Assembly: GCA_022457065.1 (NCBI GenBank)
Contig: JAJGBQ010000004.1
Coordinates: forward strand, 4,154,001 to 4,218,000
Length of the DNA stretch: 64,000 nt
Source of the DNA: Curvularia sp. ZM96
Taxonomy: Eukaryota; Ascomycota; Dothideomycetes; Pleosporales; Pleosporaceae
Direction: 5' to 3'
Below, piece after piece: positions 56,929 through 64,000 of this stretch. The position numbers were made by a program, and so were the translations under genes. Below the pieces are notes generated by a model that saw only the letters and a list, made by a program, of their open reading frames with translations, was not told the DNA's origin and did not search any database. How positions within the stretch are numbered: position 1 is the stretch's first letter; the number at the start of each line of letters is the position of its first letter.

Positions 56929-59900
56929 ATGGAGGACCGCACTCCCACCCCCAGCGGGGCCAAGCCGTCGCCAGAGCAGTCTCGCCAGAGCAGCATTCAC
57001 GGCACACCCAGCGACGCGCCCGCCCAAAGCGCGACCTCTGCCGAATCCACGCGCAGGCGTTCCCAAGCTGCCATTCAGTCTTCAAGCTATGGTATGGCCT
57101 TGTTCCCCGCACATGGACAGTCCCTGGCTGCAGCCCTGAGGAAAAAACCATGAGAGCGAGAACGACGACAAGTGCAAGAGTAAGCTAACAGCTTCACAGG
57201 CACCATGTCTACTGGAAAAGATCGCCGCCCGCAAAACCCACCCGCCCCAGAAGCTTCCATCAAGCCCAAGAAGCCTTCCATGACCCGCCGTGCAACATCG
57301 TCCAAGTGGCCGCAGAAGGGGCAGGAGTTCAGTGTCGACGATGCAGAGGAGGAAGTAGAGCTAGACCAGGCTCAGCAAGATCTTCAAAAGAAGCAGCGAC
57401 AGACACTGCGCCGCAAATCCTCCACAGTCCGACGGAGGACTGCTGCACAGCCAGCGCCCCTGACTACCATAGACTCGACCGAAGATGACGAACTGGAACG
57501 AGATAACGCGCGCCCATCAACTAGCACCGACATAGACGCGACGCCCGTTTCCTCGAGTGAAGAAACAGTGCAGGCCGAAGACGAGAGCGGGGGTGCTGAC
57601 GACGAGGAGCTGAGCGACGCTGAGAGCTTCACCCTACGCGACCGCCAGGATGCCATCAACGTGACACATCCCTTTGGTATCAGGATCTGGAAACCTGCTC
57701 TCTACAAGAAGGGGCGATCGGTGCAACGCAACGCAGAGGCCGACATCCACTCGTCACCAGGCCTGTACGTCAGCAGGTGGTTGCTGCTCTTTAATCTGAT
57801 CTGGACCCTCGTCTTTGGCTGGTGGCTAGCTGTCGTGGCTGCCGCCGGTGGGCTGCTGTGCGCTCTGCTTGGCTTCAACGAAAGCTGCCAAGAGTATTCG
57901 CGTCTTCTGTTCCACCTCGCCGGATACCTATTTTATCCCTTTGGTAAATACGTGAAGCTCATGCAAGACGAGGCCTACATAGATGAGGACGAAGGTGAGG
58001 GTCGCAGCATCAGCGAATACGAGCAGTGGCAGAGCGGTGACATTGAGGAGGGACGTCTGTTCTTCGGCCCTACTAATGCTGGTGAGAGCTCGCTTGTTGG
58101 ACGGAGGCGCGACAGTGTCGACTCTGCCGGCAGCGAGACTACAAGTCTCCTGGGAAGACATGGACGTGGCAACATGACCCATACTGACACGGCTACCACC
58201 AAAAGGAGGCTGTTTGGCCGTGGCAAGTGGACTCTTGGCCGAGTCATCTTCTTCCTCTTCTTCTACGGCATCCTCACGCCTTCTCTCTTCTTTGTTTCGG
58301 CACTTTGCTGGTTCCTTGTCTTCTCGATTCCCATGGGCAAGACAACGTTGCTCTTGTTGGATCACTTGCGTCGTCACCCGCTTGCTCTCTCCTTCCACTC
58401 TGATAATGGTAACGTGCGCCGCCCCGGAGAGTCATCTTCCATCCTGCTCTGTACCTATCGGGCAGTTGGCATCAAATACTGGAAGTACACGATTGATGGC
58501 ACAAACATCTTTCTCATCAATCTCCTCGGCTTGGTTGCTTTTACCATCTTCGACTACTTTGTCCTGGCTGAGGCCATGGAGCTTCATTTCTGGTTGACGG
58601 ACCAGTTTCTTCTCTTCACACTGGCGTTGCTGTCCATTATTCCATTGGCGTACTTTATTGGTCAAGCAGTAGCCTCCATCTCCGCTCAATCATCCATGGG
58701 AGTGGGTGCGACCATCAACGCATTCTTTTCCACCGTCGTGGAAGTGTTCCTCTACTGCGTGGCACTCAACCAGGGAAAGGCACAACTTGTCGAGGGAAGT
58801 ATCATTGGCAGTATCTTTGCAGGTATTCTGTTCCTCCCCGGTTTGTCCATGTGCTTTGGTGCCTTGAAACGTAAGACGCAGCGATTCAACGTGCGATCCG
58901 CTGGTGTCACATCAACCATGCTTTTGTTTGCCGTCATTGGCGCCTTTGGACCCACACTGTTCTACCAGATCTATGGAAGCGTAAGAACAGCACCTGTTGC
59001 TTTTTGTGGGAAGACTCCGCTAACACATTGCAGCATGAGCTCAACTGCCACCAATGTATCAATCCTCGTCACTCTGCTCCCTTGGAGCGAGACTGCCGTA
59101 GATGCTATTACTCGCAGACGCCAGCACTCCATGACAGGTTCTACAATGAAGCTGTCAAGCCATATACATGGTTCTCGGCCGCGCTATTGTTCTTCTCCTA
59201 CATCATCGGCCTCTTGTTCACTCTCCGAACTCACGCCGCGACCATATGGACGGAGCCAGACGCTCAAGAAAAGAAGTACCTGGAGATGAGCGCGAGTAGT
59301 CTTAGCCAGAGCGGTCATGCAGAGTTCCCCCATTCCTCATTTTCCAGGCAAGCCACCAGTCAGTCCGTCAATCGCACCCACGTTCGCGACAGTCAATTGT
59401 ACAAGCGCATGGTCAGCCAGACTCTACAGGAGGTTGGCATTGGACCAGAGCAGTCTACGTCCAGCGACAGGCGACCCAGCTCAAAGGCAGACAGCAACAC
59501 CCCCCATCAGGTGCCGCCCAAAGATGGTTACACACACCCACATCACTCGTTCCATGTGGAGGGTCTCACGGACGATGCTGCTGAATCGCTAGCACGCCAG
59601 ATTACCGAAATCGCAGCAACAACGACGGCGCTGGCGACACGTGACGTTACCAAGGCTCCTCGCAAGACGGCGCACCTTGCCCATGTGCCAAGCAAAGGAC
59701 ATGCAGATCGTCCGGGTCACACGCGCGCCAGCACAGAGGCTGCGCACGACGAGGGTGAGACGGCGCCTGGGCACACTTCTGGAGGACACGACGCACCAAA
59801 CTGGAGTCGTCAAAAGAGTGCTGCCATTCTGTTGACGGCGACGGTTGCGTACGCCATCATTGCCGAGATTCTTGTCAATACTGTGGACGGGGTGCTGGAA

Positions 59901-60416
59901 GGGTCCGACATTGACGAAAAGTTCCTGGGCATCACATTGTTCGCTTTGGTGCCCAACACGACGGAGTTTCTCAACGCCATTTCGTTTGCGATGAACGGTA
60001 ACATTGCGCTCTCGATGGAGATTGGATCGGCGTATGCTCTACAAGTCTGTCTTCTCCAGATCCCGGCCCTTGTCTTCTACAGCGCCATCCACACGGGCTA
60101 CATTCCGGTGAGTGAGGTTGCCAACCAGACGTTTACCCTCATCTTCCCTCAATGGGACATGATTACTGTCATATTGTGCGTCTTCCTTTTGTCGTACATG
60201 TACGGCGAGGGTAAGAGCAACTACTTCAAGGGCTCGATTCTGATTCTGTCGTACCTGGTGGTGATTGCTGGTTTCTATCTGTCTGGCTTCAACGATTTCC
60301 AGAGGATGGGGGTTGATCCTATGGATACGCTAGCGCTTGGCGGACTGGTGGAAGAACAGATGCAGTCCATGACATTCAAGACACCCGGGCGCGGGAGGAG
60401 TGGCATGGCCTACTAG
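56929..60416 (+). CDS. VNX1: Vacuolar cation/proton exchanger, VNX1 type
   Basis: Exons are 56929-57091, 57200-58980 and 59034-60416, giving 1108 aa. The first exon (54 codons) is Ser/Thr/Arg-rich. Its 108-nt intron leads to GTMSTGKD. The first ~200 residues are disordered and acidic. Membrane helices follow, with an N-terminal conserved region (LLGFNESCQEYSRLLFHLAG), then two Na/Ca-exchanger blocks. The first is around GQAVASISAQSSMGVGATINAFFSTVVEVFLY. The second is around IAEILVNTVDGVLE and LFALVPNTTEFLNAISFA. A long His-rich cytosolic loop separates them. A pair of CxxC motifs lies at the start of exon 3 (CHQC and CRRC). In yeast Vnx1 moves Na+ and K+ into the vacuole against H+. Ion choice here is inferred. 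Confidence 0.88.
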
Positions 60417-61447
60417 TGCAGCGTTGTTTTGGAGTGTAGGGGAGTAATGTGCTTCCATGGTGACGACAGGTTCACCAACAGAGGCTTTTCTTTTGTGTGA
60501 AAAAAACATGCCGCGGGTATTGAGCCCGCATCCATGGCAGCAGAGCGCAGGCGTTTGGGTCGTTATAGCATTGGAATTGAATTTGTAATGGTAGATGTAT
60601 GTAGAGAGTAATGCAGCCTCGCTATGCAAGCATCAACTAAGCATGAAACATTGGAAGGGATACATGGGTATACGTGAAACTGTGCATTGGGTAGCTGGCG
60701 TACTACCCTTTCCGGCACGATGCATTACCGAGATAGGACGGTAGATGTGCATGATGTGCCGGGAATAAGGCGGTAGATCTGCCCAGGATCTTGGCTGGTG
60801 GTGATGGTGTCCACCTAGAGTGCGGAGGGAGTGGAAGCGATCAACGTGCACTGCCATGGAGCTGGGGGATCTTCTGAATAGCGGTGGGGTCGGGCCGAAG
60901 CCGTCGAGGGCCGCCCAGCCATGAAGCTTACGCATGTTGTAGATGGAGAGCGACGCTGGAGGGCAGCGGACGATGGGCGTGTATGTCTGTAAGACTGCAG
61001 CATCGGGCTAGTGGCGCCGGACGGGGGCGGACTGGGTTTCAGAAGGGCGCGAGGGCGAGGCGGGCAATGGGCGATGGGCGAGGTGAGCAACAGTGGGTCG
61101 GCGGCGTCAGCGCGCCTTGGGGGAGGGGTGGGGGCAACTCAGCCCCGTCATCCATGCGCCGCGCCTCTCCGCCCACGCCCTGTATGTGCCATACTACTCG
61201 ACATACTCCTCTCATCACCACCTGGATCCGTCGCTCCCGGTCGCACTAAGCATGTCAGCTGCCCGGCGCGACCATCGTCTCCTCGTCTAGCTGTCCTGCA
61301 CTTGCTGTCGACTGACCCGGGTGCACTGCAATTTGGAGCCAGCTGCCGTTGGATATACGCATAAACCCTCCCCCGCCCGCGACTCGACAACCTCCATGGG
61401 GCATCCCAATCGCTGCGCTGCTCATACATAACCGGCACGCCGACAAG
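60417..61447. promoter_or_regulatory. Upstream region of the RING-H2 gene
   Basis: This 1.03-kb tandem spacer contains the exchanger 3' UTR and the downstream promoter. Open frames at 60633-61468 overlap on both strands and have the GC-driven Pro/Arg/Ser composition of chance frames. No gene was seen. Confidence 0.4.
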
Positions 61448-63158
61448 ATGCTGCTTGCGCGCCTGCACCAGCAGTTGACCTGCCTCTTGCTGGCCACGCC
61501 TGCCTTAGCCGCCATCTCCGCCTCCAACACTTCGACCGCGCGCTCCGACCTGGGACCGACGCTGCCGCTCGCCCACGTCGACGCAAACGGGCGCAAGATT
61601 GCCGACGTCATTCCTTTGACCCAGGAAGCTGCCGATTCGGTCAAGGGCAACCTCTACTACGTGACCTTCTCCAGCGTCGCCAACATCTCCGCCGACGAGA
61701 TCGCATACATCAGCTGCAACCCCGCCGACTACAACGGCTACCCAGGTGCCCAAGACGTCTTCGAGCGAGCCTATGTACAGGCCAACATCTCAGCCGTCAT
61801 CCTCTTTAGTACCGCTACCGACTACTGCGACTATCAGCAGGGCAACTCGCAAGAAATGCTACAGCGCTTCGCAGTCTACTCCATGACCAACAAGGGCGAC
61901 TCGGCTGCTGTCCTTGACGCCATTGACGACCTACCCGCACACATGAAATACTTTGTCCAAGTCCATGGCCGATCAAATAACGCTATCGACAATGCGAGTA
62001 ACAACTCGGGCCAGGAGAAAAATCCACTAGGCCCCTCACCATCGACCGCTGTCGCTATGATCATCCTCTATAGTATTACCGGCATCATCACGGCTCTGTT
62101 CCTTGTTATTATCATCACCGGCGCAGTAAGAGCCCATCGCCATCCTGAGCGGTACGGCCCACGGAACGTGCTTGGACGACCCAGGCAGAGCAGGGCAAGA
62201 GGCTTGGGAAGGGCTATACTCGACACTATTCCCATTGTAAAATTTGGGGAGAAAGAGCAGACGAAACCTGCCGATGTGGAACTGGGCCCGGCGACTGAGA
62301 CGAGGGATTTGCCTGGAGCGAACGCCACTAGCGAAGCCAATACAAACCAAACAACATCGATGGCCCAGACTAAGGATGCTGCACCGGTAGGTGCGCAACA
62401 TGTCACAGAGGCGCGCCAGGAAGCGACACCCGCTGAGATCGAGGAGCATCAGTCAGGTATTGCACCAGCACAGCCTGTTATTGTGGCCGGCTCCACTGGC
62501 ACCGACAATGCTTCGCCTGATGAAAGCTTGGGTTGCTCCATCTGCACGGAAGATTTCGAGATGGGTCAAGATTTGCGCGTTCTCCCGTGTGACCACAAGT
62601 TCCACCCTGAATGCGTGGATCCATGGCTCCTCAACGTGTCAGGTACATGTCCATTATGGTAAGTTTGCCCATTTCTCACAATTTTCGTTTCTATGTCCAT
62701 TAACAACCTGCAGTCGAGTTGATCTCCGACCTGTAAACTCCCACGACTCTTCTGCCTCGCAAGACCATGACCAGCTTGCTCCACCGCTAAACCCTGAGAC
62801 TGAAACCTCACACCGCCGCCGCAGTGCACTTCGTGATATTCTCTCATTCCGCCACTTACCAAATGCCTCAGCTGAAGATCGGATTAGGGCTTTGCGCCGT
62901 CTGAGAGAGCAACGAGCAAACCAAAGTGGCGACTTCGCTGGAGATACGCCAAACCAAAGTGTAGAGAATGTAGCCAGTACAAGAGACAGGAGAAGTAGGA
63001 GGATCAGCGCACGTTTGAGTGATGTTTTTACGCCTAGGGCCCGGAGAGAAAGACAGGATGCAAGCCCGGTGCAGCAAGAAAACCGGACTCCAGCAGCACC
63101 CACAGATAGCGCACCGACGTTGCATGATAATTCGGTATCTAATGCGCCACATACATAG
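61448..63158 (+). CDS. Membrane RING-H2 E3 ubiquitin ligase (PA-TM-RING-like)
   Basis: Exons are 61448-62658 and 62714-63158, giving 551 aa. The intron interrupts the RING, joining CPLW-frame bases to give GTCPLCRVDL. The N-terminus is a signal peptide (LTCLLLATPALA). A luminal domain of ~180 residues follows, with Asn-glycosylation sites. One membrane helix (MIILYSITGIITALFLVIIITGAV in two overlapping runs) comes next. The cytosolic RING-H2 is C-x2-C...C-x-H-x2-H...C-x2-C: CSICTEDF, LPCDHKFHPEC and CPLC. The tail is Arg/Ser-rich. This is the GRAIL/PA-TM-RING layout of endomembrane ubiquitin ligases. A target cannot be named. Confidence 0.88.
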
Positions 63159-63616
63159 ATGAATATATCCCGATTTTTTGCATAAGAAACAACCAAAACT
63201 CACGCTCACACATTGCCCTGTAAGCCTATGTAATCGTACACATGGTTTGCTTTACTGAACACCTAACCCGTGAGATGGATGAACAAGCAGACATTGATCA
63301 TCCAAGGCAAAATGTTCGTTTTCCGTAGTAGGCAAAAATCTATTATTACATCTTTCTCACTTCAATACTATTACTTTATCAAGACTAGGGTATAATTATT
63401 AGTAAGAGTACTTTGTTAATAGATCTTAAAATGTTCTTGACTCTAGTATGTCTAGCAATTGCCACCTTTTAAACTACTGTCTTTTATGACTTATAATATG
63501 GTACCAGACAATAGAGATTTGTTTCTATAAATAGATGTTTTGTCATAGATTAGGTGCTACTCGTTTGTAATGACCGAGTTGCAATACCACAGACATAGCT
63601 AGTACCTCTTACCATT
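63159..63616. other. AT-rich spacer
   Basis: This 458-base stretch is clearly AT-richer than the rest of the window, particularly 63330-63560. It has no coding signature. It may mark the start of an accessory or mutated region at the window edge. Confidence 0.45.
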
Positions 63617-64000
63617 ATGACTATTCACATGGCACCATTTCGACCTGTAGCTCGAAATTCGCTTGCAAGTAGAAAACACCTTCAATCATCTTCTCTAAGC
63701 CAAAGCTGCGCGCTGGTCTCGTCTCGAGCTGCAGCAGAAGCCATTGTCAATCATCGGGAGTTGTTCGAGTACACTTCTGGCAGATGGATGTATGTATCTA
63801 CTCAGCGCTTGGCAAAACAGTCAACAGACCCACTTCAGATATCAAAAGCTTTCGCAAATCTGCCGAGGGCGGGTTTAACCGTATCTTCGACATATCAATG
63901 AAAGACGGCTCATGCATTCTTGCCCGCCTTCCTTACCCGTCGACTTTGCCGCGACGCTTAGCAGTAGCTAGCGAGGTCGCGACTTTGGCTTTTGTTCGGG
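63617..64000 (+). CDS. APH-family (AIM9-like) protein, 5' part, frame unresolved
   Basis: Two collinear frames resemble a fungal aminoglycoside-phosphotransferase-like/AIM9 protein. From the ATG at 63617, frame 1 runs through a basic, Ser-rich, mitochondrial-type leader to HRELFEYTSGRWMYV. From about 63828, another frame reads SDIKSFRKSAEGGFNRIFD, then ARLPYPSTLPRRLAVASEVATLAF to the window edge. Both are characteristic of the family and in the right order. The join is unclear. A 38-nt GT-AG intron (63790-63827) would restore the frame, but it is very short. The protein would then lack about 20 residues usually found between the two blocks. It is either an unusual gene model or a damaged copy. 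The C-terminal part lies outside the window. Confidence 0.6.

Overview
The window is nuclear DNA of a filamentous ascomycete (Pezizomycotina). Genes are dense and lie on both strands. Nearly every gene has short GT-AG introns, mostly 43-110 nt, and about 43 were placed. Several proteins have forms typical of filamentous ascomycetes: a GLFG-rich NIC96, a UvsB/ATR kinase and a VNX1 exchanger. The gene at 2384-4803 resembles a family I associate with Pleosporales (DUF7820-like), so Dothideomycetes/Pleosporales is my best guess. That placement is inference.

Layout. 1-230: 5' end of HMG-CoA synthase (-). 2384-4803: single-pass membrane protein (+). 5742-6146: COX16 (-). 6670-14531: eight-exon ATR/MEC1/UvsB kinase (+). 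15192-16074: SEC4 Rab GTPase (-). 16607-18628: NCA2 (-). 19283-37072: six-gene N-acetylglucosamine (GlcNAc) catabolic cluster. 37680-38670: Rab24-like GTPase (-). 39472-41060: flavocytochrome b2-type dehydrogenase (+). 41405-42409: probable MED27 (+). 42462-43091: unknown protein (-). 43583-47070: NIC96 (+). 47929-50348: phosphofructokinase (+). 50498-51496: short-chain dehydrogenase (-). 52154-52300: hAT-like MITE. 52445-53501: pseudokinase-like gene (-). 53661-53734: (AC)37. 54843-56062: RPT6 (-). 56929-60416: VNX1-type exchanger (+). 61448-63158: RING-H2 membrane protein (+). 63617-64000: start of an APH/AIM9-like gene with an unresolved frame change (+).

The centre of interest is the GlcNAc cluster. 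A UNC93-like MFS transporter (NGT1 type) would import GlcNAc. A hexokinase-family GlcNAc kinase would phosphorylate it. A GlcNAc-6-P deacetylase and a glucosamine-6-P deaminase would convert it to fructose-6-P. An NDT80/p53-like factor (RON1 type) is the likely activator. A GH3 protein fused to tandem GNAT acetyltransferase-like modules completes the set. Such clusters are known from Trichoderma and other fungi, so the cluster as a whole is not new. The least explained member is the GH3-GNAT protein: its GH3 domain lacks the usual NagZ-type catalytic residues, and its 5' end needs a 7-nt microexon.

The accessory-looking stretches are about 51.5-54.8 kb (MITE, microsatellite, pseudokinase, AT-rich spacer) and about 63.2-64.0 kb. 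The rest is housekeeping gene content. All calls rest on reading translations, motifs and splice sites by eye. No database search was run.
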